Positions 1 through 13,300 of a DNA stretch of 64,000 nucleotides are shown here, piece by piece. The DNA is from Camarhynchus parvulus (taxonomy: Eukaryota > Chordata > Aves > Passeriformes > Thraupidae). The stretch's first letter is position 1, and each line of letters opens with the position of its first letter. The notes beneath the pieces are model-generated. The model ran no database searches and had not been told where the DNA came from. It saw only the letters and a list, made by a program, of their open reading frames with translations. The position numbers and the translations under genes were made by a program. The stretch covers positions 56,605,994 through 56,669,993 of the forward strand of contig NC_044571.1 in NCBI RefSeq assembly GCF_901933205.1. The letters run 5' to 3'.

Positions 1-640
1 CTTCTGTCTTCCATATACTAGCTAAAGTGCAAAATGATCTATTTTGTATGCAACATTGATTCTATATTTTACAGAGAATATGGAACTAAGTCTGTGAAAA
101 GAGGTTTCTTTCAGTTTTTCAGTATGCTTAGTTAATCTTTGTTACAACGAGAAGTAGTAGAGAAAAATAAGCTGGTGCTGGGTTTTGGAGCAGATAAAGG
201 AAAAGGTGCACTATCTCTTTCCAATAATTTAGTTACCATTTCAAAGCTGTTATTTTGCATATGCCTGAACTTCCAAAATGAGCATTAATATGATTTGTTG
301 AAACCAGAGATGTGCACTCTTCTCAATAAGTTACTTGACTGGAAAAGATGTCTCTGAAAAGATGACTCTACTTCTTCCCCTACAAAAACCCCCATCAATC
401 AGATCAATTACTCTTTATTTCCATCTAGTACATAATGCAGTTGTTGGCCAAAATTAGTCAAAAGTATAATTTTGGAGCATAAGTCCATTAACATATGTAG
501 AAGTAAAGAAACCAGACTGTAGATGGAACTGACTGATGTATAAAAAACTTCCCATTATCTCTTCAGCTTTTGAGATTGTACTAACAGGTGTTTTGATGGC
601 AAACACATTGCTGAGATTTCTTTTCTTTTGTTCTTCCTAG

Positions 641-730
641 GAAAGCATATTGTCATTTAGAGCTTCCATGTCAGCCACCTTGGGAAGGAAGAAGCAGCAG
701 CAGATACACTGAAAAGACCCTGCTTTTCTG
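641..730 (+). CDS. Predicted internal coding exon, unrecognised gene (first seen in window)
   Basis: A strong polypyrimidine tract and CAG/TAG-type acceptor (TTTTGTTCTTCCTAG) precede the block and a GTAAAA donor follows it. The 90-bp block is open only in the frame where its first base completes a codon and its last two bases begin one, so both flanking introns are phase 2. The reading contains AYCHLELPCQ and RYTEKTLLF, with two cysteines eight residues apart. It joins in frame to the next block at 2192, giving TGT (Cys) across the junction. An open run of this size is not rare by chance. The support comes from the strong acceptor and the phase match with the next block. The donor is only moderate. 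No family is recognised. Confidence 0.35.
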
Positions 731-2191
731 GTAAAAAAACTTTAGTTTTACTACTATTACCTGCCATAAGTTTTCTCTCTGTCTCTGAAACTAGAGAGAA
801 TGCTCAAGACCAACAGTAATATTCAAAATGTGACTACTGGAGAAACATATCAACTGCTGGCTCTTCAGATCCAACACAACTGGAATAAAAAAGTTTTGCA
901 GTTGTGTTTGTGGCAGCACTTGAGGTATCATACCCAGTAAGAGTGAAATAAATAAATGAGTCAATAAACATTAAAATAAAAAAGGCCTCAGTAGAAGAGA
1001 AATATAAACAGAGCATTAAAACTGTCATTAGAAGACACCAGATATATCTTACAGAATACCAACTTGTGTTAACAATCTCTCCTGGAGACTGGATGCTAGG
1101 AATAGATGGATCACTGTCTCATCCACCGTAACACTTCCTGTTCCTTTTTTAAATGCTATTTTTAAAACTAAGATAAACTGTATTTAAGTACAGGAAGTAG
1201 ACCGTGGAGAAACAGTCTGTTATAAGAGATTAACAAATTTCCTTTTTTTTTTTTTTTTGATGAATAGGTCTTTTCCTGTTCAAGAAGAGTCCTTTTGGTG
1301 ACCAAAATGCATTTAATCCCTTCCAAGTTGAATCTTGAGTCTGGTCTAGTGAACTTTAAAAACTGTAATTTATAATAATTTGTTGATGTCATCAGGATAT
1401 TTTCCATGGAGAAGGAATAATTTTGTCAAATAAATTAAATAAGAAATGTGTTTTCCCTCAAGGTGCAGGCTTATTCCTGTACTTCTGCTTGCTTCAGATA
1501 GTCTGTTTTCTATTTCAGTCTAAAGGTACTTTTACCACCACCATGGCTTCACAGGTCTTTGGACAGGCCTAGCAATCAAATTTCTTTTAGCTCCTCTGCA
1601 GGCAGTGTCAGAAGAAAAATACTGGGCACTGAGGATGCTATAACTTGTTTGCATTTTGTCTATGTTGAGACACTTGTAATTGAATCATAGGTGACATTGA
1701 CTATTATACATCATGATTTAGGATTCAGGTTATTGGTCAAATTATGATTCTTTGAAAGGGGAGCTCTGTAATGAAGTCACAATTAAAATCCAACTTTTGT
1801 AAGTCAGTGGGAATTACATAGCCAAATGTCTTCTGTGCCTTTGAAAATATCTGCATAAGTTTATAAATTTGATCACAACAGTCCCTTCTGGCCCTCTAAT
1901 CTATGAATCTCTTAAACTTCCTACCATGGGAATTAAACTAATTTTCAGCTCATAGATTGGTTATGCTGAGATCCACTTCATTTACTTACTGATGGGATTT
2001 ATTTTTCCCTGTTTTATGCTGAAGGAAATATAAAACCCTCTTATAATTCATGCTAGCTGTTGCTGAATTTGTTTGCCAGTTTATTTTGGGAGGTAGATGA
2101 CCATTTCTGTATATGTCATTTAAAGCAAACAACTCCGTTTAAAACAAATAGTTACAGTTTTTATTATGTGTTTTTAATATTATTTCAACAG

Positions 2192-2362
2192 TAAAGAGGG
2201 CATGCAATCAGCAAAAAGAGAAAGTAAGCACACTGCAGGGCTGGAAGAGAAGCCTTACTTTGATTTTTCCTTCCCCGGTGATGCATGGATGAGAAGCCAT
2301 TATGGATTCATACATGATTTCTATATCCCAGGAGGACTGCAAAGTGACTTTCTTCTTTCTCT
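2192..2362 (+). CDS. Predicted internal coding exon, unrecognised gene (best exon in window)
   Basis: A TTATTTCAACAG acceptor and a strong CT|GTAAGA donor bound a 171-bp block that stays open for 57 codons in one frame only. The first base completes a codon and the last two start one (phase 2 on both sides). The reading begins with a charged stretch (KEGMQSAKRESKH) and continues into an aromatic and glycine-rich core that includes PYFDFSFPGD, WMRSHYGF and FYIPGGLQSD. That composition looks like a folded domain rather than translated intron. The block is visibly less AT-rich than its flanks and holds a rare CpG. No catalytic motif, signal peptide or membrane segment is visible, and I do not recognise the family. 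It is 460 bp upstream of the next phase-compatible block. Confidence 0.58.
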
Positions 2363-2820
2363 GTAAGACTTTCTCATGAAACAACAATGTGAGACAAATC
2401 TCTTCCTTTGTCCTTTAAAAGAACCTTGAAAAATATTAGTCTTTTCCCTAAAAGCTTAGGGTCCCCATGAAGAATGAATCTTACTTCTCAATGTAATATA
2501 GAAAACTGTTTTCCAACAGCATGGGTTGGACTAACAAGAGTAATCTCTCAAACTGTACTGCACATATGTTCAGCTCACCCCCATTGTTGCAATATTACAA
2601 GACACAGTGATGAAAAAAGTTGGTTGTATCTGAAATATAAGCACTTGCTTATTTGTTGCTTATTTAATTCCTAACTCAGCTTCCTTCTAACCCCTCTTAC
2701 TTTGAACATTTGTACATCATGAGAATAATATAATTCTGAGATGCCTGTGAGTTCACTCATTTAGTGAGATTACCATCCTCTTATTGATAATCACTTCTTG
2801 TTCCAAATTAATCTTGACAG

Positions 2821-2898
2821 GAATCTTTACAATTCACAAGAATATATTTTTACTGATGAAAGAAAAAGCTTTACTGTGTTTTGGAAACCTTCTTCCCT
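2821..2898 (+). CDS. Predicted internal coding exon, unrecognised gene
   Basis: The acceptor is TTAATCTTGACAG and the donor is CCT|GTAAAT. The 78-bp block is open in the phase-2 frame that continues from 2192-2362; the CT|G junction encodes Leu. The reading includes NLYNSQEYIF, TDERKSF and TVFWKPSS, again rich in aromatic and polar residues. The next in-frame codon after the donor is a stop, so splicing here would be obligatory. A second frame is also open and could use a stronger CA|GTAAGT donor at 2913, but its entry phase does not match the upstream exon. The function is unknown. Confidence 0.45.
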
Positions 2899-5179
2899 GT
2901 AAATATAAACATCAGTAAGTCTATTAGAAAACATTTCACTGTTTTCAGAATTTCACAGTTACAAAAATTTCAGTGTAAACTCCTGCGCATCTTGTTTGTC
3001 AACTGCATACTTTTATAATATATTGAGAGCTAACTGGGCTGACAAAGGTAGACAGTTTTCTTTAGCATCAACCATAACAATCATGGGACAAAGATGTAGA
3101 CTAGCCTTTAGTCTGCTCTGCCTAGAAAGATCTGGCAACATTCTTACTCCCAGCTCCTTGGAAAGTGCTATGGGCCCAAGTTGCCTAAACAAATCCCTCT
3201 AGGGCCAGCTGAGACACCTTATGGTGCCTTGCCTGCCCTCCAGCAGGCACAGACTTTTGAGTGTCGTGTTTTCTGCCTTTGTATGAGCTCCCAGATATTC
3301 TGGTTGTTCCAGTGGAACCAAACACCTGTGTGTCAGCAACTGAAACAGGGATTCTGTTCCAGGCTGTGTCTAAGACTGCTCATCCTGCCTAGTAGCTCGG
3401 TGTTCATCTCCCATTATCGAAAATGTTCAGTACAGTCAGTGAGGAACAAGTCATGTCATGCTAAAATTGTCACCTACAATTCCACTCACCATGTAACGTC
3501 TGAAAAGGCAGGAAAATAGAGAAAAATTATTTAGAGGCAAGTAGAAACAAAATATTTTTTTTTTAGTAACAAAGTTAGAAAAAATATTGTAAATTAATTC
3601 CCATGAAAATTAAAATTGAGACCTGCTAGTATCTCTTCCTTCAGATCTTCATTTTCCTGTTTTCTTTAGCTGAGGCACTGCTACTTAAAAGAAAGCCTGG
3701 TTGAATGGCAAGTTCACAGAATCTTAGAATGCTTAAGTAATGTTAAAAAAAAGTATATAAAAATTGTATTGATTTTCATCTTCTCCATCACTTATATGTA
3801 ACTCCAAAGAAAAGAATTGCTTTGGGTACAATGCAGTGGCCTTAACACATGCATGTGGTGCTGTTTCAGTTTTCTGTTTCTCATACATTCATGTGGCTCT
3901 GACAGATCTGACACAGAGGGGTTCAGTGCATTTCTTCTGGAGTGACAGATGATCTGGTGCATTATGAAAGCATGCCAAAAGTGATATTGTTTAACTCCAG
4001 TTAGGCAACCAAATCACACCTTTTTAGGATGGAGATAATGTGTGAAGTCAAGAGAAAAACTTCCACTGATTTCCATGAGACAGGATTTTTTTATCATAAC
4101 CCCGTGGTTATGATAGCTGCAAAATATTAATCACAACTTCTTGTCAGAGGTCTCGAAGACTGTCATTGGTATGGGACTTTTCCTCCACCAAATATTAGCA
4201 ACACAAGATATTTTGCTGACTTTTAAAAAAATTGAAGAAGGACATAGATGTCAGTCTTAAGAATATCTCTTACCTGTGAAAGACATAACTGAGATTTTTT
4301 AAGAACCTTGTGTACTCACAAAAAATATGCTGTAAACTCTGCTAGCATGACAAAAGCAATCAAGTTTACCTGCAGAAAAATACAGTGGCATCTGTATTTG
4401 TTCAAGTTTGATTAGTTGTCTTAGGAAGTTCTCTATTTCAATAATTTTCATGGTGGTAAAACAGTTGCTAGTAAAATCACATCATTATTTAAGCAGAACT
4501 ATCTTTTTGATCATTTAAACACTAATTAAAGTCACTACTTGAATTATTCATAAAACTTTCTTAAGAAATGGCACACTTAAGAATGAGTGCCTGTGAACAT
4601 AATTGTTTTTGTGAATTGTTCCACTTCTTTTGCATGACAGCTTGGCAAAAGGAATTCATAGTATCACACCACAATTCATTTTGCTTTGATGTGATAGGAG
4701 TTTGAGCATGATTTTGCTTATATGAAGTGACATTTGATGCAGTCTGCCCTGGCATGGTCCAGCAGCACTCTAGTTAAAAGTTAATATGTATGACAATTTC
4801 AAGTGGATTGCTTGATACTAGTAAGTGTGTTGTAGTACTAGGACTTATCCTGATGGAAAAGCTGGGAAATGTGGCACAATATGAACAATGCTGAAATAGA
4901 CTGTTTGCTTCTTTAAAAGGTAAAGTCAAAGAGGCATAACTGCTGGCTGCCAATCAACTATGGATTTCTTTTAAGGAATTACTCTGCTAATAAAATGGCA
5001 ATCAGTTCTGAGAATTAATTCCAGCATAGGCATTAGGAAGTCCTAAAAACCTTTTAAAGTTCCTTAGAAAACATCACTGAGGCAACTACCAAAGAAGTAT
5101 ACTGCAGTGGTTAGGATGGCATCAAATAAAAGAGAAGGGTGAAAAGAGAAAACACATGAACTTTCAGTACAGAATTGTG

Positions 5180-5520
5180 ATGCTGAGAACAAAATTAATC
5201 AAGACACCAAAGGACGATGAGCGAAGAAATTCTTTAATCTTTAATTGCCTATACACCAATGATAGGAGCTTGGGTAATAAACAAGCATAATTGGAATTGC
5301 TTATTTATGAGCATAAACACAACCTCGTTGGTATAACAGAAACCTGAGGGGATGGTTCACATGACTGGAATTTTAAAATCACCATTTATGCATCTTTTAG
5401 GAAATATCATTTAGGCAAAATAGTAAGGGGAGGAGCACTTTTTTTTATAAAACCCCAAAAGACAGTTCTATCTTTTCTTGAGTTAGAAATAACTTTGAGA
5501 GGGAAAAAAAAGGAAGTATA
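5180..5520 (+). mobile_element. Old CR1 LINE fragment, endonuclease part of ORF2
   Basis: Translation of the + strand gives degenerate but recognisable CR1 endonuclease text: YTNDRSLGNKQ, then LELLIYEHKHNLVGITET, then a DGSHDW segment. Stops and frame breaks are present within and after these. No 3' tail is attached, so this is an isolated internal fragment. It is more diverged than the CR1 copies further right, so probably an older insertion. The right limit is unclear, and related sequence may continue to about 5.9 kb. Confidence 0.75.
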
Positions 5521-7321
5521 GTAACCAGTGTTTATATTAATAAACTTGGGAAAGAGTAGCATCTACAAATCCCCGCTCCTTGGCAGTTATGCAGAGAGAA
5601 CAAATTTACAAACTCCAGACTGTCTAATCACACTGTAAAATGGATAGCTGGTTCCTTAACTACTTATAAAATTCAGGAAAAATAATTAAAAATCTGAAAT
5701 GGTTCTCTGTAGTCAAGGGTAGTTCATACTTCACGGCACAAAGTAGAAACCAGGACTACCATTGCTAAAATACTTCTGCAATTTCTTGTTATTATGTAAG
5801 TCAATTCTCAAATGTCCTCTCAAAAAAGTCTTGACAATAAACAAGTAGGAAGTCAAGGAAGTCACTGGACTGAATAAACACAGCTAAAGACCACTGCAAA
5901 GTGAAAACCCCCTGATATTAAGGTTATTTATCCTACCAAATGAAAGATTAAGAATGACTGTATAATGGTTTATTAAAAAAATTAAAAAGAAGACATTAAA
6001 AGATAGTTTATCAACACATAAGGAGAGTTAATGTTCTAGTGTTCAATGCTTGTTTTGGGTGAAAGGTGTTTTATCTACACTGTATGTAAGTAGTTCCTGG
6101 AAGATCATAGCGCAGATCTCTCTTATACCAACTAAGTAGTTGTGAATCTAGATTTTTGTCAATGGAAGGAAGACAGTGATCCCAGAAATGGAGCAGCTGG
6201 GAAACTACTGTGTTACATTTCATGCACTTTGTCATGGTGCCATGACAACACTGGTCATTGCTCTCTTTGATTTGTAAATTTTTTCTGTCTTTGTCAGAAG
6301 TGCTTCTCTTAGAAAAGCAAATCACACCAAATGCTATTGAGTATTAGCTGTATAATGAATATAATCTCTGGATAATTTTAACTAGGGTACAAAGCAGCGG
6401 GTGTGATGTACTTTGATAAGGAAGATGGTAAAGTCCTCATCCAACTGCTTTAATTTGCTGCAATTGTTGCCACAATTTCTATTAATCAGCATTATATATG
6501 TCATACTGAATTCATACTTTCTGTATATGAGGCAATTTTTTTGTCACCTGCTGTAAATTTTAGAGTGACAGAAGGGTAATGAGACAACGTGCCAAGCTGT
6601 TTGAAAATCAAATTGCTGCACCTTTATAAAGAGCCTGTAAACTATTACTGCTCAAAGATTTTCATGAATTTAAACAAATTGCGTCCTTAAGCTGCAGTAT
6701 TTAAATACCAGAGCCTCGATTCAGGGTAGGTAAGCACATCTGGGCTGTACATCTATTAACACAAAAAAATTTTGTTTTAAGTTATATTATGGTTGGGGAA
6801 AAAAAAAAATCTGCAGTCTTTTCTTTATAAAGAAAACTATAAAGAAAAAGATTTTTCTCATGATTTAAACTTTTTTTTCCCTTCTCCGGTGATTATAAAA
6901 GGCTACTGGGTATATAAAATTATAATGGTAGTGTAGTAAAAGGGATTATAACTCCTGAGAACTGCTCATATACATTAGAAATAATATGAAATGTAATAAA
7001 GAATAATTAGCAACTAGGCATGAAGATTCTGTCTGATTGATCTGATAACCTAGTTGTAGACACAAAGAAATGTGACTCAGTATCTGAATATATGTGGGAG
7101 GCAGAAAACCTTCTAAACTAACAAAGTTTAATTCTAAATTATTTTTAAATTTAGCACAGATATATAAAACCTTAATCATACAGTCTTTTTAATAAAACAT
7201 TCATTCTATATCCTCAAGTATTCATTCATGTGACTCTCAAACTTGACAGTATAGAATTCCTTTATTTACACAAATTGTTTTATTGTGTCTAACTGAGGCT
7301 CCTTCTTGGGTGTGATGTCAG

Positions 7322-7423
7322 ACTACAGATTACAGGAAAGCTGGTACATCACAAAATGAGTACATTATTCTGGTTTCCAAGTGACATGTGCTGCACAGAC
7401 ACAAAAGAAATTAAATCATTTAA
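7322..7423 (+). CDS. Weak candidate internal exon, same phase class
   Basis: A pyrimidine-containing acceptor (CTTGGGTGTGATGTCAG) and an AA|GTGAGG donor bound 102 bp, open in the phase-2 frame for 34 codons. The reading includes LQITGKLVHH and FWFPSDMCC. It would splice in frame between 2821-2898 and 19244-19324. The acceptor is mediocre and a run of this length arises often by chance, so this is a phase-compatible possibility only. Confidence 0.18.
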
Positions 7424-9049
7424 GTGAGGATTGTTCCCGTTACCCTTGTTATTTGGGAAATTCAGTGCATAAAAAGCATTTTAGTTGCTTAAAATAAACT
7501 GCATGTTGCCTTTAACTTACATCTTTGTTTCATTTGTAAAAATACAAACTACTTTTTACATACAAAGCACGATAAGGCACAGAATGATACCTACAAAAGT
7601 TTGAACACTGCTCCAGAACAAATACAAACATAATGCAGCCTTTGTCACATAAAATGAACGTAGCCTATCTAATCACAGCTGTATATCAAAAGGCCAAAAA
7701 ATATGGTGACTCGTTCTCCTTGGCATAGCGTCTCTAAGTATTTGTTGTGTGCTCTACATCTGTTACATGACAGGTTGTTAATGCTGTGTGTGTTCATTAA
7801 AGGTAAAGTGCCTCCTGTGTGTTATAGTCCTCAAATCTGTCTCTGAAATCCCTGCTTGAGAACCCATGATACATTTTACCAGATTAGGTCCTCTACGAAG
7901 TCCAAAGAATGACTAGTAGTTTTTCTGTTCTCAATCAATTTTTCTATCAACTGTTGTTCATTTATTTTAAGTCATAAAAATATTAATTGTAGAGTTATTC
8001 AAGCAAAAGACAGTAGAACAACCAGTCCTGATACAAGTAATTAAACATTATCCAATACAGACTCACAGATTTCTGTCATCATCTTTGCTTTAACAGGACC
8101 CAGGCTTATTCATAATGTAAAAGAATATTCTTTATTTTACTTCCTGTTGTATTGGTCTATCTGGCTACAGATGGAATTGCATTATCAGGGGACATTAGTT
8201 GTGTGCAGAACATGAATAATCTAGCCTTCTCTTTCAACTTATTTCTTCATCTTTTCCAAATGAATTTCACTTTCATCCATTCCATTTACTGAAGTCACTG
8301 GTAGCCTATTCTTTAGCTTGGTCAAGGAAGTGCTCATAATGTTTTTCTTCTTCCTTTTGATCTTGATGATTTCTATCATCTATGCTCTTGCACTCGTTTG
8401 TGCTCATCAGCCCTTTCCTTGAGGGTTGCTGGTTTTGGTCTCAAAGGCATCCAGTACTAATGCCATGAAACTACACCCTTGCTCTGGAATCACTATTTCT
8501 TAGTTTGAAATTCTGCTAAAAACTGTGAAAAGTCAAAATCAAAAAAGCCAACCAAATTCTAGAGCAATGGGCATCCTTGAAATAGAAAGGATTTACTTAG
8601 CTAGAAAAAAAAATATTTTGCATAGAATTGCTTAAAAGATGCACAATTTAGCTGTGGTAAAATTGGATTTTAACAAAGCATCCGAATTAAATTTCACTAA
8701 AGCTTACTTAACAAGCTTAGATTTATAAAAAAGATTTTTTATAAGCTGAGGGAAAAGGAATTATAAACAAGAGATAGTAAGGGTGAACAGTTCAAGGATT
8801 TCCATTCTTTCAGTCACAGTTGTAAGTGCAGAAACAATGAAGGCTTTGGTAAAACAGAAAGGAAGTTTACAAGAAAGGAAGTTTCTAAGTCCCCCCCTTT
8901 GTATGGGAACTTCAAAATCACTAAACAAGTTTGTTATGACTAAGAAAAAACATACGCAATGTATAAAAATAGTACTGATGTTTTCTCATGGGTGTTAGTG
9001 GGGTTAAGATATGACACCAAGGAGAGGAAATCTTTTTTTTATAATCTTG

Positions 9050-9240
9050 TAAGTCATGTGGTTGCACTCAGAGCAGGTGCCCAGGCAGGGGAAGTGGGGG
9101 CTGCAGGGTGGCCTTTGTGGGTACTGTCTGGGGCTGCCCTGTGTTGGACACAGCCAGCTCCAGACCTGCCCAGCTGACCCACCACAGGGCACGGCTGACT
9201 CTGCAGGGGTGGAGTCTCAAAAATGCACTCTGTGGAACAA
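9050..9240 (-). mobile_element. LTR-like repeat fragment, inverted relative to the 45.4-kb copy
   Basis: This GC-rich block stands out from its AT-rich surroundings. The part at 9085-9200 aligns by eye with the reverse complement of about 45450-45560, sharing a GCTGCAGGG start, a CTGT-centred block and a GGACACAGC / GGGCACAGC core in the same order. Two copies inside one window show a dispersed repeat. I recall similar sequence as part of a common passerine ERVL-class LTR, but cannot verify this here. Overlapping ORFs in four frames here are repeat artefacts. Confidence 0.6.
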
Positions 9241-9393
9241 GGCTGGATCAACTTACACAAATAGTGGTTGGAGTATTTCTTGATTTTTTTCACATCTAAC
9301 TAGGATGTTTCATAAGAACTGTGGTATTGGCTGCCTTTTGCTTTGTCATTGGCAGGGAGCAGTGGGAATGCAATTGGGACAGAATGCTCACGG

Positions 9394-9419
9394 TACTATG
9401 TGCTAGTACTATGTGCTAC
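9394..9419 (+). repeat. 13-bp perfect tandem pair
   Basis: TACTATGTGCTA repeats back to back, differing only in the last base of the unit. Confidence 0.85.
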
Positions 9420-10332
9420 ACACAGCCTAAATCAAACCCTCAGTTTTGATCTGCTGGAGTGGAAAGAAAACTGAGTTTTCACCTTGTAAGAAATGTGTTT
9501 CCAACACTAAGGTCTCTTTATGGAGATTGCTGAGGTGCGGTTGTTACTGTTACAGGGCTGTCAATATTCATTAATTGCCACAGTCTCATCTAGAGCATGA
9601 AATAATCAAAAGGGAAAATCAGGTAAAAGCAGAATTACTTGGATTTTTTCTTTTATTGAACCTACTCAGCAAATCCTGCCTTGGTGAAGCCAAAATTTCT
9701 CTTTAAATCTCTTTGATTTCGGAAAAGTAGAAGTCACTTTTAACTGACAAGTTTACAAAACTTGTTAAAAAGGTTTTTTTCCTCACAAAAATGAAAGTTT
9801 GCATATGTGTAGATATACAACATTACTAAAAAAACTGCATCTTGGTATATTAATATTCCTTTATTTATTGTTTATTACTGATCGCTGGGGTCAAAACAAT
9901 CGAAAAACTTGATGTTTCAGATGATAAAAATTTATATGTAGAAATAAGACAACTGCTACAGATACCACTATCTGAGCATATGCTTTAGATCAGCTTGTGT
10001 CTGTGTTATGATGAAACAGTCCAGCCTTAGGGGTGTAAATGTGAAGACTATCTACGTCCTGGGTTGCTAATGTCCCCAAGTTCAAGGTGTTCAATAGGGA
10101 GAGATACGTTGCCCTGGAGGGCAAGGAAAAATCTAAAATTAGATTCAGTATTATTCCTCTTCTGAGGATTATTGAATCCTCTTCTGAATTGCCTGTAAAG
10201 ATGTTTCCATCTCTCCATTAGCTGTAGAAAGAGACTTGGGAGATTAATTCTACTGTACAAAAGTTCATTTTTTGAAGCACTGCTCTCCTATGATTGGTTC
10301 AGGCCATCTCAATAGGAACTACAAGACTTCAG

Positions 10333-10394
10333 CCCATTTCTGTGGTCTTTGGGTACGCCTATTTCTGTGGACTTTGGTTGCATCCATTTCTTGT
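10333..10394 (+). repeat. 25-bp imperfect tandem repeat, two and a half copies
   Basis: The units start at 10333, 10358 and 10383 and share CCATTTCTGTGG followed by CTTTGG. The third is partial. Confidence 0.75.
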
Positions 10395-13300
10395 CATGGA
10401 AAGAGAGCATACACCTAGAAATTGGGATGTTTTGATTTTTTCTAGGAAAAAAAAGTCTTAATATTTTAAAACTGAAAAACAGAATATTAAAGAAATAATA
10501 TGCTGTAGTGGACAGTATTGCACTGCCCCTCTTGACCTATAACAGACTAATGTTCAGATGAAAAGTAAGTGAACAGAAAATAAAGGAAATTAAATACAAT
10601 TTCCTTCCCTACATGGAAGGTTCCAAATTCATGTATAAATTGATTTATATAATTTAATAAGGAATGCCAAATATTTTATCAATTTTTGTGAATGAAATGT
10701 TGAAAACAGATTTCCAAAAATTTTGCAGCAGAAGTGTCTCTTGGAACCAAGCTAATCACATTTGGCTTTTAATAAGAAAAAAGCTTATGCTGGCTAGCTA
10801 TAGTTGTCCAATTCTTCAAAAGACCTCTGGTAGATCTCTAAGATTTAATAATTATTTCTACATTGCTAAATATATGGTTGCCAGGGAATTAAATTGAGCT
10901 CTGGGACACGATGTGAATATATTAAAACTATGCTAGTAGGAGTAACTCTGTTAGTGTATGGGAGCATCCACCCTACATGGCTGTCAGTCTCCTCTCTGTG
11001 TATTTGTTTGTCCTTTACAATTACTATTTAATAATGTGATATTTAGGATACATGTAGCCTGCCAAGTTTCTAGGGTGCCCTCCACTGGTCAGTTTGTTGA
11101 GACAAGACCTACATGGGGATAAATTATGGAAGAATATTCATAAAAACCTGGAGATAAGCATAACAGAGGACAGGTGACATTGTGGCTGGTGTGAGAAACT
11201 TAAGCTGTCTGAAGCTCAGACATACCATGGCCTCAGCCCTACTCCTGCAACATTCATGCAACTATTATACTTTTGTTTTTGTAAAGATAGGTTTTATTAT
11301 GACACAAACAGACAGGTATGAGGCAGCTAACAGCAAAAGTCAGATCTGTTAGAAATGAGAAATTAAAATATAAATTGCAAACAAATCTCCTTCCTGACCC
11401 TCCTTGCAGGGTAGATTCTTTCCTTAAGGTTTACTTTTTAATCCAGTTTCTGCTTTTCAGCAAGGTGTACAGAATTCCTTATATTACTTTGTTTGTATCA
11501 CCCCTTAGTTTGTCCCAGGACATTCCACAATCCTACTGGAGGCTTGCAAAATCTCCACTGCCCCTCCACCTCTGTGAAAGGATGCTGTGTCTCTCTCAGA
11601 AAAAAATCTGTGAGGCAAAGTCTTTTTCTTTGCTGAGGTTGAATAATACTAGCTTCTAAAAAACTATTATTTCATACAATTTTTTCTCAGGATGTTAAAA
11701 AAAGGAAAGTGGTATCATTATAAGCAAAACCTGTGATAAATAATTGAATCTTACTGAGATATTCATTTTAATAACATTTGTTCTGACTGCCCATGAAAAG
11801 TATAATGACTTCCAATGAGCTAAGCCCTTTAAAACTTTCTTCAAGACCTGGGGTATAATTCAAACAGAATAAGTCTAGAATATTCTTTGATAGTTAAAAC
11901 TTATATAGTTACTTTTATCATAAGTCTGCTTGAAGTCAAAATTAGCACTAAGATGATTTAGAGAACAGCAGAGGATAATGCCTGCACTTTTTCAAATTTG
12001 GTTAACACCCAAATATTCCCTTCACATTTAAAAATAATACCAGATTGGGGCCAGACAACATATATTTGATCATATTAGGAAATAGTGTAGTTAGCATAAA
12101 AAATAGGTGCTAAAATTTGAACTCAACTAGTACATTATAATTTTAAAAGGAAGTGCTGTTTTCCTTTTATCAAGAAAAAATATAATTTCACATTTTTTGA
12201 AAGGGAGATATTCACATAATCAGTACAATATGAATACAGAACTCTTCACTTTCCCAGTCTTTATTGGTTAGAAACAAAGCAAATAATAAAAATTTAAGTA
12301 TCATCAGGCATTATCAGCTATTGGGTTCATTTTATTAAGACAGGCTAAAAAAGAGTAACAATTTTGAAGCAGGTTTTTCATCTTGCCAGAAATCCTAGAA
12401 TCTAAATATATAGAACTATGCAAGCATAAACTGTTTCATTTATCTCTGCCATTAATAAGAGGTATAAAGCCAGATCACTTGCCAAAATGTCTAATTATTT
12501 AATTAACTAATATGAGTATTTATCGCTGAAAGAAGTGTATCTGAGGGAAGTCCTTTAGTGTTCATTGGTTTTTGCAGTTATGTTTTGGATTCATTGTAAG
12601 TAGTCACACTCAATGAGTCTTGAAGAAAGGATATTTCAAATAGCAGTCACTTGAACATTTGATATACTGATGAAAAAATACTGATAAAACAAGTTTGATG
12701 TTTCAATAGCTGCTTTGCTGAATGTGTTTCTACGCTGGTAAACAAGACATATCAGCCTCATTTTCCCTGGTGTAGCATTTTGGTGTAATTAATTTTTTCT
12801 GTTAGTTCTTTTCAAGAAGATTATTACATTTCTCTGTCAACTGTTATTTTTTGAAAATATAATTAGACCTAAACCTTTCTGGGATCATTTTATCAAATTT
12901 GATAGTTTAAATGAGAGACATTGTCCTTTGCAAATTCATATGTTTTCATTAGATTAAAAGGCTTCTCATTAGAACTTTTCATTTAAATTTATATGAGATT
13001 TCTGATGTGTAATTCCATGCTTCACAATATTCAATTTCTTCTGCAATATTATCCAAACACTGTTGCTTTTTCATTACATTTAGTGTTACATTTCCCTTCT
13101 TTGGTGCTCTTATGCTAGAGGAGATGATAATTAAAACTACACAACTTTAGTTGGTTTTTTCACAGAAAAAGATATTTTTACGGGCACCAGAAAAATAATC
13201 ACTAACAGCTTCACAAAACCTTTAAATGGAGTTCTAATGAGACAAATTCTGTACTGAAATGGATGCTGGTTAGCACGATGCAATTTTTTTTTTCTTCAAT

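Noticed and set aside
3181..3519. A 112-codon + strand ORF with a possible exon at 3391-3433
   Set aside because: The best splice reading goes from phase 2 to phase 0 and does not fit the downstream exons; the peptide has no recognisable features.
12567..12584. 18-bp microexon with TTTTTGCAG acceptor and GTAAGT donor in phase 2
   Set aside because: Too short to judge; strong site pairs this close occur by chance in AT-rich DNA.
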